From IMG/VR virus record IMGVR_UViG_3300040801_001572, positions 1 to 64,000 of that record: a stretch of DNA of 64,000 bases; one strand, written 5' to 3'. This document shows, piece after piece, positions 1-6,934 of this stretch (the first letter of the stretch is position 1; each line of letters starts with the position of its first letter). Made by a program: the position numbers and the translations under genes. Origin of the DNA: a virus. The notes below the pieces were generated by a model, which saw only the letters and a program-made list of their open reading frames with translations, was not told where the DNA came from and searched no databases.

Positions 1-61
1 AGTCGGCCAAAGTGGGATGTATGGTCAACAGAACAACCGAGTCCAGACAGGAGAAAGACCA

Positions 62-298
62 ATGGAACTCTCGTCACGTAGTCAACATACCAACACGCAC
101 CTGTTCTCCACGGAGAATGCTCCGAACCGATTCGACCTGGGCCAGAAGGCTTTCGAGAATCGCGTCAAGTTCGACGGTCATGAGATCGCCAAGCGTTCCA
201 AGACGGTGATCGTGTATCGCCTGGGCCATCGGTTCACTGGCTGGTACGACACTTCCAAGAAGCACGGTTACGTCTGTGCAATGGGACTGCCTGAGTGA
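62..298 (+). CDS. hypothetical protein, 78 aa
   Basis: The reading frame is open from position 17, but the ATG at 62 is preceded by CAGGAGA at a good distance, so I place the start there. The product is small, basic and Thr/Arg-rich. I recognise no domain. Its TGA overlaps the GTG start of the next gene, so the two are probably translationally coupled. Any promoter lies off the left edge or in the first 40 bases. Confidence 0.65.
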   Translation: MELSSRSQHTNTHLFSTENAPNRFDLGQKAFENRVKFDGHEIAKRSKTVIVYRLGHRFTGWYDTSKKHGYVCAMGLPE

Positions 299-579
299 AG
301 GTCCAGTACGTCAACGACGCCACACCACGTAGCGATGGGAGATCGGGTAAGCCCACGGGCATTACTCTCTTCCAGACGTACACTGTGGTCGCTGTTGAGG
401 GCGACAAATATGTTCTGCTCAACGACGACTACAAGCTTTGTCGCTATTCGCAGGCAAGGTTCTTGGTCACGAGCACACGTAAGATCGAGCCCATACGCAA
501 GGCTTTCAATTCACTGACACATCCCTTGCGTATGGAAGTCAAGCGGCTGAGGCAGTTGGTCACCGAACTAAACGGTTGA
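295..579 (+). CDS. hypothetical protein, 94 aa
   Basis: GTG start inside a GTGA overlap with the preceding stop. The middle (residues about 25-60) alternates as short beta strands with FQTYTVVAVEGDKYVLLNDD, which looks like a small beta-barrel (SH3-like) fold; this is inference. The C-terminus is a basic helix. Its TGA stop is contained in the -35 hexamer of the next promoter. Confidence 0.7.
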   Translation: MKVQYVNDATPRSDGRSGKPTGITLFQTYTVVAVEGDKYVLLNDDYKLCRYSQARFLVTSTRKIEPIRKAFNSLTHPLRMEVKRLRQLVTELNG

Positions 580-604
580 CATTTCCATTCAGTTGTCGTA
601 CTAT
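576..604 (+). promoter_or_regulatory. sigma-70-type early promoter
   Basis: TTGACA, 17-bp spacer, TACTAT. The spacer begins TTTCCATTCA and the predicted transcript starts just before AGTTAGGA. It drives the gene at 636. Confidence 0.85.
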
Positions 605-635
605 ATGCACAGTTAGGACAACAGGAGTAACAGCT

Positions 636-1085
636 ATGGGCTGGTGGGATTACGGTATTATGGGCGGTGACACTCCGCTCGATATGCAGGCACGTTTCGA
701 CGAGAAGTTCGGCTTCGTAGACGAAGAGTACGATCCGGTAACGCCTGCAGTGTTGCCGACCGGTGCACAAGTCGAAGACTTCATGCGCAACGAGCAGCCG
801 GACTGGTGTTACAACCTGGGCTACGAAAATATCTGGCCACAGGTGATCGGTTACCTCGTTATCGACCATAAGCTCGAGATGACCGACGCTGTGCGAGCTG
901 CTGCCATCAAAGGTGCCCAGGACGAGATCGACTCGATCCAGAAAGACAACCTGGACGGCTGGAACTCACCCTGTGAACGTACCGAACGACTGAAGGAGTT
1001 CATCGCTGTAGTCGAGGTGTACGACGGTACCCAGGAAGCGCCCGAGAGCAAGGGCTTGTTCGAAGCAATGGCGGAGGCACTGTAA
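636..1085 (+). CDS. hypothetical protein with MGWWDY..GGDTPLD N-terminus, 149 aa
   Basis: The start is the ATG at 636, behind ACAGGAG; the longer open frame would begin inside the promoter. The N-terminus MGWWDYGIMGGDTPLD is compact and Gly/Trp-rich, of a kind seen in small phage proteins of unknown function. The rest is acidic and helical (Asp/Glu-rich, residues 20-140). It heads a run of coupled genes: its TAA overlaps the ATG of the next gene. No enzymatic motif is visible. Confidence 0.8.
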   Translation: MGWWDYGIMGGDTPLDMQARFDEKFGFVDEEYDPVTPAVLPTGAQVEDFMRNEQPDWCYNLGYENIWPQVIGYLVIDHKLEMTDAVRAAAIKGAQDEIDSIQKDNLDGWNSPCERTERLKEFIAVVEVYDGTQEAPESKGLFEAMAEAL

Positions 1086-1357
1086 TGGAACTCTCCAACA
1101 ATGCAATGATGGTCTTGGGAATCTATCTGGGCCACAAGTCACATGCTCGCCGATCAGAGTGCGAGCACGTAGGCTGCGATTACGATAGCGGTGTTGCTGA
1201 ACTTGCCAAAGCAGGTGTAATGCGAGGTGGCCGTATCAATCGCAAGGAAGGCTATGCTGTGTTCCACGAACGCTTCCCCGATCAACTCGGAAGTCAAACA
1301 CACCAGTATCGCCACAAGTTGGGATTTCCTTACCCGGGAGAAACACAAAGTCGATAA
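1085..1357 (+). CDS. hypothetical protein, 90 aa
   Basis: Starts in a TAATG overlap with the preceding stop. Contains a Cys/His-rich patch (CEHVGCDYD near residue 26) followed by a basic, His-rich C-terminus. The patch alone is not a complete zinc site. Function not recognised. Confidence 0.7.
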   Translation: MELSNNAMMVLGIYLGHKSHARRSECEHVGCDYDSGVAELAKAGVMRGGRINRKEGYAVFHERFPDQLGSQTHQYRHKLGFPYPGETQSR

Positions 1358-1365
1358 GTACTAGC

Positions 1366-1611
1366 ATGAAGTATATCACGTATAAGAACGAAGACGGTCA
1401 CAAGACCATGGTTATCTTCTGCGTGACTGAGCAACATGCCCTTATCGCCCAACAGATGCACGTTACGCCGCTGAGTGCAGGATTCATTAACATCACTGCA
1501 GACTGTGGCCAGGTGTGCGTAGAGATCGAATGCTACGGTGAGTCAACAAGTCTTGGATTGACTCCAACCGAAGAAGACAGTATACTAGCTCGTAAATTGT
1601 TAGACCTCTAG
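1366..1611 (+). CDS. hypothetical protein, paralogue of the gene at 2823; 81 aa
   Basis: Clear relative of the product at 2823-3116. Both have KYI-(T/A)-(Y/F)-(K/E)-NE near the N-terminus, an (S)AGFI-I-AD/GAD segment, CYG-S-SLG, and end DS-LAR-(K/R)-LDL. The fold looks alpha/beta. The two copies flank a tRNA, so this is probably a local duplication. Function unknown. Confidence 0.75.
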   Translation: MKYITYKNEDGHKTMVIFCVTEQHALIAQQMHVTPLSAGFINITADCGQVCVEIECYGESTSLGLTPTEEDSILARKLLDL

Positions 1612-1623
1612 CAGGAGGATCAC

Positions 1624-1869
1624 ATGTTCAACACACCAATGCCCCAGGTACGGTTTCGTGCCGGCGACGATCGCACCCTGTACACCAATGTAAACTTTGC
1701 ACGTGACGTCGCACAGGGCCTGGCCAACACTTCCGGTGTGCCTGTTCCTATTCATCACGTAGTGAACGGCAAGCAAGGCATGATCCTGCACGATGTTCAT
1801 CCAGAGAAGGGCGAACAGAATGTGGTTAGCTTCTTTGGTCGAGTAGCGGAGAAACTGCGTCGTGGTTGA
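1624..1869 (+). CDS. hypothetical protein, 81 aa
   Basis: Strong ribosome site AGGAGG eight bases before the ATG. Soluble, mixed composition, with a basic C-terminus (VAEKLRRG). It sits in the operon started at 576 and overlaps the next ORF by eight bases. Not recognised. Confidence 0.7.
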   Translation: MFNTPMPQVRFRAGDDRTLYTNVNFARDVAQGLANTSGVPVPIHHVVNGKQGMILHDVHPEKGEQNVVSFFGRVAEKLRRG

Positions 1870-2044
1870 GTTCGTTCGTTTCGATGCTGATCCAAAGCTC
1901 CACATGGAACGGCATGTGGTGGCCGTAGGCTGTACGTTCTGGCAGAAGCTATGGCTGATTGGGTTCAGGGGCTTCCAGCCTCATCCCTTTCTGGGTGCCA
2001 AAGGTCACCCGTTTAAGCAGTATCCGATCAAACAAAAAGGTTGA
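1862..2044 (+). CDS. hypothetical protein, 60 aa
   Basis: GTG start overlapping the end of the previous gene. Aromatic and basic: TFWQKLWLIGFRGFQPHPF then a Lys-rich tail. The TGA stop lies inside the TTGACA of the next promoter, a repeated feature of this region. The coupled position supports it as real; no homology is visible. Confidence 0.55.
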   Translation: MVEFVRFDADPKLHMERHVVAVGCTFWQKLWLIGFRGFQPHPFLGAKGHPFKQYPIKQKG

Positions 2045-2069
2045 CATTTCCAGCCAGACCAAATATCAT
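2041..2069 (+). promoter_or_regulatory. sigma-70-type early promoter
   Basis: TTGACA, 17 bp, TATCAT, with TTTCCAGCCA in the spacer and a GTTAGTTAGGAG leader. Transcribes 2101-2591 and probably the tRNA. Confidence 0.8.
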
Positions 2070-2100
2070 ATACTTGTTAGTTAGGAGTTTGGAGAAGACC

Positions 2101-2376
2101 ATGTCACTAGATAGGATCATTGAGCGAGTTAACGCTCGTCGCCAATTCGAGAACGAGTTCTGCACTGGTGCTCGTCGCGAGATGATCGCTCACCCTCTGG
2201 AGTCGGACGACATTGAGTCGCTCTGCTGCCACATCGAGAGTGAGCTCAGTCCTGAGAATCTTCACTGCGACGGAGAAATTTCTCCTCGCGAAGCCAAGCA
2301 CAAAGCCGAAGCACTGCACCGCGCATACGACGAGCTGTGCCAGCGCTATGCTTGTGTGCGGGAGTTGTACGTATGA
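2101..2376 (+). CDS. hypothetical protein, 91 aa
   Basis: ATG at 2101 follows GTTTGGAG. All-helical, charged protein with heptad-like spacing in residues 1-25 and 55-90. Its stop overlaps the next start (ATGA). No domain recognised. Confidence 0.75.
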   Translation: MSLDRIIERVNARRQFENEFCTGARREMIAHPLESDDIESLCCHIESELSPENLHCDGEISPREAKHKAEALHRAYDELCQRYACVRELYV

Positions 2377-2591
2377 CTGAGTATGGTATTGCGACGCCCA
2401 GCGCTCGTGTTAAGATGCAGGGCTTGAGCAAAGAGGAAGCTTTTGCCTACATCGAGACTGAGGGGCAAAGCGGTGAGTTCGTAATTCGCAAGTGCCCGCC
2501 GGGTATGGGTTATCCCAAGGACGAGTGGTATGCAACTGCTACTGGTCATACCCTGGGCCAGATACGGTACGCACTAACGCTGGAGAATTAA
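2373..2591 (+). CDS. hypothetical protein, 72 aa
   Basis: Begins in an ATGA overlap. Short alpha/beta product with a CPPGMGYP turn in the middle. The stop codon ends two bases before the tRNA, so mRNA and tRNA are presumably co-transcribed and then processed. Confidence 0.75.
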   Translation: MTEYGIATPSARVKMQGLSKEEAFAYIETEGQSGEFVIRKCPPGMGYPKDEWYATATGHTLGQIRYALTLEN

Positions 2592-2592
2592 T

Positions 2593-2669
2593 GCCCTGGT
2601 AGCTCAGCTGGATAGAGTAGTGGCCTTCTAAGCCATCGGTCGGGGGTTCGAATCCCTCCCAGGGTGCCA
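2593..2669 (+). tRNA. tRNA-Arg, anticodon UCU
   Basis: All four arms fold: acceptor GCCCTGG/CCAGGGT (G-U first pair), D stem GCTC/GAGT, anticodon stem GTGGC/GCCAT with loop CTTCTAA (anticodon TCT), T stem GGGGG/CCCTC with TTCGAAT loop. CCA is encoded (2667-2669). It decodes AGA, a rare codon in many GC-richer hosts. It lies in a polycistronic unit and so needs 5' processing. Confidence 0.95.
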
Positions 2670-2685
2670 GTTAGAAGAGACCTCT

Positions 2686-2757
2686 CGGTGTATGCACACC
2701 GGCTGGAGCCAAAACTCGCATTATCAGTGTAGCTACCCGGGAAGGGTTATACTGATA
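2686..2757 (+). promoter_or_regulatory. two hairpins between tRNA and gene 2823
   Basis: First stem CGGTGT/ACACCG (2686-2691/2696-2701) with ATGC loop. Second stem TATCAGTGTA/TATACTGATA with one G-U pair (about 2721-2757), capped by ACCC/GGGT. There is no U tract, so these look like RNA processing or leader elements rather than a terminator. Confidence 0.5.
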
Positions 2758-2822
2758 CTAAGGCCCGGTCAAGCGCAGACAAGATCTGTGAGAGAGGAGA
2801 TTCTTTACCAGAGAGGCAAGAC

Positions 2823-3116
2823 ATGAAAGACGTTAAGTACATTGCATTCGAGAACGAATTCGGCAACGACGATCTTGTGATCTTTTCGAACCAGGTTATC
2901 CATTCCGAAATGGCTCGCAATCGACGGATCTTCCGTGAAGTGACGGGTGCTGGATTCATTCGCATTGGTGCTGACACGCACGGTGTGACTGTTCACTGTT
3001 ATGGCAAGAGCGAAAGCCTAGGTGTCGAAAGTCGCGGAGAGATCGATTCCAACCTCGCCCGACGTGTACTGGATCTGCCCAGCAACGAGCGGAAAGTTTT
3101 TGAACAAATAGGTTGA
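2823..3116 (+). CDS. hypothetical protein, paralogue of the gene at 1366; 97 aa
   Basis: Shares with the 1366 product the pattern KYI-x(3)-NE, AGFI-RI-GAD, HCYGKSESLG and DSNLARRVLDL, with a 15-residue C-terminal extension. Function unknown. TGA stop is embedded in the -35 box of the promoter that drives the structured RNA. Confidence 0.75.
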   Translation: MKDVKYIAFENEFGNDDLVIFSNQVIHSEMARNRRIFREVTGAGFIRIGADTHGVTVHCYGKSESLGVESRGEIDSNLARRVLDLPSNERKVFEQIG

Positions 3117-3141
3117 CAAGTGTTGGCAGCATTGCTATACT
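3113..3141 (+). promoter_or_regulatory. strong sigma-70 promoter for a non-coding RNA
   Basis: TTGACA, 17 bp, TATACT: near-perfect consensus. Unlike the mRNA promoters it is not followed by the GTTAG leader element or a start codon, which fits an untranslated product. Confidence 0.85.
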
Positions 3142-3147
3142 ACACTT

Positions 3148-3562
3148 GCACGGCGCAGTAGCGACAATGGTAAGACTACGTTCGGTAGTCAGCAGGTTTA
3201 GCACAATACGCTAGGGCGAGGATAAGGGGCCCACCTGCAATGAACACAACTGTTAGGAGAGGGTACAGAATACCTTCCACTAGCGAGGTATAGCAGAGCA
3301 TACCGCGGAGCAATCCCCGGATAGCACTGTTCGGCAACAAGCCGGCGAGCCAGGCAAGATGGCCAGGCAAGCGCCTGCTACGAGACGAAAGTCTGCCGCG
3401 AAGCTAGTATCTCCTGTCCTAACTGAAGGCCTGCGGATGAGTTATGGGCCACGGTGAATCAACGCACCGACCCATGACAAAGACCTTCCTAACAGAAGTC
3501 CGCTTAATCCCCTACGCCGGGGCCAGCAGCCGACACCCTGTACGGCGCACCCGGCACCCTTT
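3148..3562 (+). ncRNA. structured RNA, candidate phage RNase P RNA (rnpB-like)
   Basis: Bounded by a strong promoter and an intrinsic terminator, with no credible ORF. Landmarks of bacterial A-type RNase P RNA appear in order: a CR-I-like GAGGATAAGGGGC at 3218-3230; a CR-II-like AGAGCATACCGC at 3295-3306 (E. coli GAGCAAACCGCC); a CGGC-AACAA-GCCG hairpin; two successive hairpins with GCAA (3350-3362, 3364-3377) where P13/P14 would be; ATGACA at 3474; and a CR-V-like ACAGAAGTCCGCTTA at 3492-3506. AAGGGGC (3224-3230) can pair with GTCC-g-CTT (3498-3505), about 270 nt away, as helix P4 does, though the bulge is on the other strand. A short hairpin at 3174-3190 fits P3, and GGCG..TAG near 3152 can pair with CTACGCC (3512-3518) as P1. 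Spacings resemble E. coli M1 RNA. The divergence in P4 keeps this a candidate. It could also be a new ornate phage RNA. Confidence 0.5.
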
Positions 3563-3588
3563 AGCCCGCCATATGGCGGGCTTTTTTT
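3563..3588 (+). terminator. intrinsic terminator of the structured RNA
   Basis: AGCCCGCC-ATAT-GGCGGGCT followed by eight T. It is separated by only a few bases from the next TTGACA. Confidence 0.95.
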
Positions 3589-3591
3589 TGG

Positions 3592-3620
3592 TTGACAATA
3601 ATCTCCATCCAGCTTATACT
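3592..3620 (+). promoter_or_regulatory. sigma-70-type early promoter
   Basis: TTGACA, 17 bp (containing TCTCCATCCA), TATACT, then CACAGTTAGATAAGAGGA. Drives 3649-4511. Confidence 0.9.
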
Positions 3621-3648
3621 GTGCACAGTTAGATAAGAGGACAGCACA

Positions 3649-3999
3649 ATGGCAACTGAAGTTTACTTCACTGCAAAACAATCATACAATCCTGTGGGTT
3701 CCAGTCACTGGTTTACTTTTCCCCAGGAACTGCAGGAGACTGTGGATCGTGTGGTGTTTATGCATACGGACTCGGAAGAGCCTGAGATCCGTGCGCTGGC
3801 AAACGATGTATACCAGGACGAGGATTCCGACTACAGTGACCGTATGTGGCTGCGTTGTGGAAGTCGACTGTACGTGCTGTATCGTCGCCAGGGCGAATAT
3901 CGTGTTGCCTCTGGGTTTGATCATTCGGGCGACGCTTCCGTTATGTGGCCCTTTGACAAGGACGAAATCATTGCACACTTTGCTGCATACGCGGAGTAA
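3649..3999 (+). CDS. hypothetical acidic protein, 116 aa
   Basis: ATG follows AGAGGACAGCACA. Soluble and acidic, with an aromatic N-terminal third and a central DEDSDYSD stretch. First gene of a three-gene unit. No motif recognised. Confidence 0.75.
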   Translation: MATEVYFTAKQSYNPVGSSHWFTFPQELQETVDRVVFMHTDSEEPEIRALANDVYQDEDSDYSDRMWLRCGSRLYVLYRRQGEYRVASGFDHSGDASVMWPFDKDEIIAHFAAYAE

Positions 4000-4002
4000 G
4001 CT

Positions 4003-4299
4003 ATGGTCGCAAACACACGAGTAACACTGCCGCAATGTCGTAGCTTGGACTACTGGCATAAAGAGTACACCAGCTCTGACGGTGTAACCAAGTACACGGT
4101 GCACCTCACACACGACGAGCGTCAGTTCTCCTGTGAGTGCAAAGGATTTCAGTATCGTGGCGACTGCAAGCATGTGAAGCAGGCAGCTCAGGACTACTGT
4201 GGTTGGTGTGCACTGTGGTGCGACGAGCCATACGAAGAGAGTTCCAAGAAATGTCCTCGCTGTGGGGACGAAGTTGATTTCAGAAATCATATGGTATAA
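4003..4299 (+). CDS. SWIM zinc-finger protein, 98 aa
   Basis: Residues about 44-63 carry C-x-C-x(n)-C-x-H in FSCECKGFQYRGDCKHVKQA, the SWIM zinc-binding signature used for DNA or protein binding. A second Cys pair set follows (CGWC near 67 and CPRCG near 86), forming a C-terminal zinc ribbon. SWIM domains occur in recombination partners and transposase-like proteins; here it stands alone, so an adaptor role is an inference. Starts three bases after the previous stop. Confidence 0.8.
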   Translation: MVANTRVTLPQCRSLDYWHKEYTSSDGVTKYTVHLTHDERQFSCECKGFQYRGDCKHVKQAAQDYCGWCALWCDEPYEESSKKCPRCGDEVDFRNHMV

Positions 4300-4301
4300 T
4301 C

Positions 4302-4511
4302 ATGAGCTATCCGAATTTCAAATATCTGGTCAAAGTGTTCCAGCCCGGCAACGACTGTGCTGTTGATCACTTCGATCAAGTGTTCCCTAACCCGGTGAGC
4401 AAAGGTGATACCGTTTGCTTTGGCGACGAAGCACTCGAAGTTGATCGTGTTGTTCACCACAACGAACGCGGTGCCACGTGGAGTGAAATCCACTTGACAG
4501 AACACAACTAA
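4302..4511 (+). CDS. hypothetical protein, 69 aa
   Basis: ATG two bases after the preceding stop. The pattern of Val/Phe alternation with GDTVCFGDEALEVDRVVH suggests a small beta-barrel. The next promoter lies inside its 3' end. Confidence 0.7.
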   Translation: MSYPNFKYLVKVFQPGNDCAVDHFDQVFPNPVSKGDTVCFGDEALEVDRVVHHNERGATWSEIHLTEHN

Positions 4512-4522
4512 TCTGTTACTAT
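4494..4522 (+). promoter_or_regulatory. sigma-70-type early promoter
   Basis: TTGACA, 17 bp, TACTAT, located inside the 3' end of the gene at 4302. The leader has AGTTAGGATTCGAGGA. Confidence 0.8.
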
Positions 4523-4551
4523 AAGTACAGTTAGGATTCGAGGATTATGTC

Positions 4552-4770
4552 ATGGCAAGTTTGAAGAAAGCTATCGAAGAAAAGTGCAAGGATTGCATTT
4601 ACGACGACACCAAAAACTCTGGGCTAGGCAGCTGGCGCCAGCAAGTTGAGGCTTGCCCTTGCACCGATTGTCCGCTTTGGCCAGTTCGCCCGGTCACTGT
4701 GAAGACACGGAACGCCAACCGAAAGTCAAAGGGCGGTGATGACAACATTCCTACCAAGGAGGTAGCATGA
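4552..4770 (+). CDS. small Cys-rich (probable zinc) phage protein, 72 aa
   Basis: Carries CKDCIYD, then G-S-WRQQVEAC, then C-TDCPLWPVRP. This layout of Cys pairs with WRxQVxxC and CPLxxxRP is one I recognise from many small phage proteins of unknown role; the six cysteines could bind zinc. The tail is basic. Its stop overlaps the next start (ATGA). Confidence 0.8.
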   Translation: MASLKKAIEEKCKDCIYDDTKNSGLGSWRQQVEACPCTDCPLWPVRPVTVKTRNANRKSKGGDDNIPTKEVA

Positions 4771-5105
4771 GCAACTCAGTTCGAGCCATTATCGTATTCG
4801 CTTTTGCGATGACACTGTTTACCATCGCCAATGTGGCCACTGCTGATTCCATCGACGACTTTCAGCAGTCGCTGCGAACCTTCGATACAGAGGTACTCCG
4901 CGAAGTAAAACAACCGGTCCGTCACGCGGCATCAGTGAGTGCACTGGTGGTATCACTACAGACGGACCTCCTGGGGAACGACAATGTTCAAGCTCCGTTT
5001 GATATCCGCGAGGTATCACAGCATACTGGTCGAGTTAGCCGCCAACGAGACAATCTGGCAACTGCCGCTCGCCGTGTTGATGTGTTCTTGAGATCCATTA
5101 GATAG
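4767..5105 (+). CDS. exported (signal-peptide) protein, 112 aa
   Basis: Residues 1-26 form a typical signal peptide: short polar start, hydrophobic core AIIVFAFAMTLFTIANVA and a likely cleavage after ATA before DSIDD. The mature part is helical and charged, consistent with a small periplasmic protein. A role in the host envelope is an inference. Confidence 0.75.
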   Translation: MSNSVRAIIVFAFAMTLFTIANVATADSIDDFQQSLRTFDTEVLREVKQPVRHAASVSALVVSLQTDLLGNDNVQAPFDIREVSQHTGRVSRQRDNLATAARRVDVFLRSIR

Positions 5106-5189
5106 TTGGATCCATTCTTCTGTTGCAATCTGTCACGGATGGCAATATCCTTTAACTGCACTTTGAACTAACCCCAAGGAGGAGCCTAT

Positions 5190-5552
5190 ATGGCAGGTGC
5201 AAAGACCAACACGAAGAGACGTGTTACCAAGAAGGAGCAGGCTTTCAAGATCTTCGACGCGAAACTGAAGATGCGAGCAGCCGGCAAGTTCGACAGCAAC
5301 AAGGCATTCCGCAGAGCCTGCCTGGATGAGATGGTCAAGAAGATCGGCGTGAGCATTCCGTCTGCTGCTACCATGTACAACCAGGCCAAGCAGGCTGCAG
5401 AAGCTGACAACCCGAGCCTGGGCCTGGGTCGCGATCCCAAGAAGGTTGTGGTCAAGAAGCCCAAGGCAAAGGCAAAGGCAAAGGCAAAGCCCGCTGCACA
5501 GCCGGCTGAAGCTGAGACCCCTGCGGAGAGCAACGAAGAAGCAACTGCTTAA
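5190..5552 (+). CDS. small basic protein of the A-TMYN family, 120 aa
   Basis: Strong AAGGAGGAG ribosome site. Residues 1-70 form a basic helical domain containing FRRACLDEMVKKIG then SAATMYNQAKQA. The same block recurs in the products at 11680 (AATLYNFAKK) and 10857 (STMYNAVCQI), so this is a paralogous family. The C-terminal third is a low-complexity Lys/Ala tail, like histone-type tails. Likely a nucleic-acid-binding protein; inference from charge. An intrinsic terminator follows. Confidence 0.8.
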   Translation: MAGAKTNTKRRVTKKEQAFKIFDAKLKMRAAGKFDSNKAFRRACLDEMVKKIGVSIPSAATMYNQAKQAAEADNPSLGLGRDPKKVVVKKPKAKAKAKAKPAAQPAEAETPAESNEEATA

Positions 5553-5574
5553 TCGCTGCCCTGGGAGAATAAAA

Positions 5575-5601
5575 AGCCCGCCCTGTGGTGGGCTTTTTTT
5601 T
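5575..5601 (+). terminator. intrinsic terminator
   Basis: AGCCCGCC-CTGT-GGTGGGCT followed by eight T, ending two bases before the next TTGACA. Confidence 0.95.
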
Positions 5602-5603
5602 GG

Positions 5604-5632
5604 TTGACATTTATATCCATCCATCTTATAAT
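5604..5632 (+). promoter_or_regulatory. perfect-consensus sigma-70 promoter
   Basis: TTGACA, 17 bp with ATCCATCCA, TATAAT. Leader GTTAGCTAGGAG. Drives 5658-6884. Confidence 0.9.
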
Positions 5633-5657
5633 GTGTTTGTTAGCTAGGAGTTTGGAT

Positions 5658-5978
5658 ATGAAAATGTTCGAAATTGACAAAGGCACCCCTGCATTTCGCA
5701 TCACTCCGAAAGGTGAGATCATCACCTGGATTGTGCGCAAGGACCTTTGCTACGGTGACATGAACATTGCTAGCATGCCTTACCGGTATGCTAACAAAGG
5801 CTCGGCCGATACGCTCGATTACTTGGGCGACCTGGGCATGACACTGGATGCCATCAAATGTGTACTCAACAAGCTGGATCGTTTCTCGCTGTTCTGGGAA
5901 GAAGGTACGCAGACAGGCGAACCCCACTTCTTACTAGTAGACGATCGCTATTGCCGGCTCATGGGAGAAGACCAATGA
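5658..5978 (+). CDS. hypothetical protein, 106 aa
   Basis: ATG behind AGGAGTTTGGAT. Alpha/beta composition with no clear motif. Heads a four-gene unit in which each stop overlaps the next start. Confidence 0.75.
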   Translation: MKMFEIDKGTPAFRITPKGEIITWIVRKDLCYGDMNIASMPYRYANKGSADTLDYLGDLGMTLDAIKCVLNKLDRFSLFWEEGTQTGEPHFLLVDDRYCRLMGEDQ

Positions 5979-6196
5979 CTCAAGTACCAAACTTTCCAGA
6001 TTCTGGAATCCCCTCAAACGAGCCGGACTACAGCTTCTTCGAGGAACAGTTCTGGCAGATGATGCGGGCACTGGAAGAGAGGCATTGCCAGCGAGAAGAA
6101 GTGCTCAACCGTGACACTGTACGTGCTGCGTACAATGCCTGGAACCAACGCTTCGGCACTGACATGGTGCCCAGGTTTGACGAGGAGAAGTGGTAA
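5975..6196 (+). CDS. hypothetical protein, 73 aa
   Basis: ATGA overlap start. Acidic, aromatic N-terminus (DYSFFEEQFWQMM) and helical remainder. Not recognised. Confidence 0.75.
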   Translation: MTQVPNFPDSGIPSNEPDYSFFEEQFWQMMRALEERHCQREEVLNRDTVRAAYNAWNQRFGTDMVPRFDEEKW

Positions 6197-6618
6197 TGAA
6201 AATCGAATATTCATTCTGGTCGATGCTCACTGCTCGACGCAAGTGGTTCCGCAGTCGGATCAGCGATACGCCGATTCGCAACGTGTGGCTGAGCCTGTTC
6301 GACGAAGGTAAGAAGCTGCTGCAGAGCCTGGGTTTCTTTTTGCTCTGCCTGCTGGTTTGTCTTCTCAGCCCGCTGATTCCGCTGTGGCCATACTTCGCTG
6401 CATTCTGCAGTACCTGCATGAACTATCGCAGGGTGCCCACTGTGTGTGAGAAAGACTATGCCTTCGTGCAGAGCATCGATCGGGAGAACGTGTACAAGAT
6501 CAGGAACAACCTCAAGTTGTTGAACACCAAGAAGGAACAATACGGCGTGGACAACATCACGGCTCGTGAATACTGCGAGCAGGCGCTGTCGGTGCAAAAA
6601 CTCAAAGGAGTCGAGTAA
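6196..6618 (+). CDS. membrane protein, 140 aa
   Basis: TAATG overlap start. Residues about 45-73 are strongly hydrophobic (LGFFLLCLLVCLLSPLIP and on), long enough for one long or two close membrane segments. The N-terminus is basic and the C-terminal 65 residues are soluble and helical. Function unknown; lies next to another membrane protein. Confidence 0.75.
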   Translation: MKIEYSFWSMLTARRKWFRSRISDTPIRNVWLSLFDEGKKLLQSLGFFLLCLLVCLLSPLIPLWPYFAAFCSTCMNYRRVPTVCEKDYAFVQSIDRENVYKIRNNLKLLNTKKEQYGVDNITAREYCEQALSVQKLKGVE

Positions 6619-6884
6619 TGAAGCTGGTAGACTACTTCGTGATAATCGCACTGTGGTTTATGTACACGGTCAGCGGCATCTCAGCTGTCATGTATGGCCT
6701 GTATGCTGTCGCTGGATTCCTCAACAACCAAGGAGTCTTTGTGTTTACTGATGCCCATGTGTCTGTAATCACATACGCCCTGCTGTTTGCGATGACCAGC
6801 GGTTCGTGCCGGGCTACTCGAATCTCGCTGACTGCTGTCACTGAAGCACACAAGCCGGTACAGCCCCAGACCAGTACTGGTTGA
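6618..6884 (+). CDS. membrane protein, two segments, 88 aa
   Basis: TAATG overlap start. Two hydrophobic stretches at about residues 5-33 and 46-62, then a polar tail. TGA is embedded in the next TTGACA. Could act with the preceding membrane protein. Confidence 0.75.
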   Translation: MKLVDYFVIIALWFMYTVSGISAVMYGLYAVAGFLNNQGVFVFTDAHVSVITYALLFAMTSGSCRATRISLTAVTEAHKPVQPQTSTG

Positions 6885-6908
6885 CAATTATCTCCAACCT
6901 GCTATAAT
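6881..6908 (+). promoter_or_regulatory. sigma-70-type early promoter
   Basis: TTGACA, 16 bp with TCTCCAACC, TATAAT; leader AGTTAGGAG. Confidence 0.88.
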
Positions 6909-6934
6909 ACCTGCATAGTTAGGAGATCCAAGCA

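Noticed and set aside
444-869. Long minus-strand ORF (141 codons)
   Set aside because: It lies across a promoter and two well-supported plus-strand genes and has no ribosome site; a shadow frame.
2748-2753. TATACT after the tRNA as a promoter
   Set aside because: No -35 at the right distance, and it is part of the 10-bp hairpin stem.
3148-3562. tmRNA, group I intron or giant ornate RNA (GOLLD/ROOL) as identity of the RNA
   Set aside because: No tRNA-like 3' end or tag frame, no group I core sequences, and it is shorter than the ornate RNAs. RNase P landmarks fit better.
3444-3681. Short ORFs on both strands at the end of the structured RNA
   Set aside because: They overlap the RNA landmarks and terminator, without ribosome sites.
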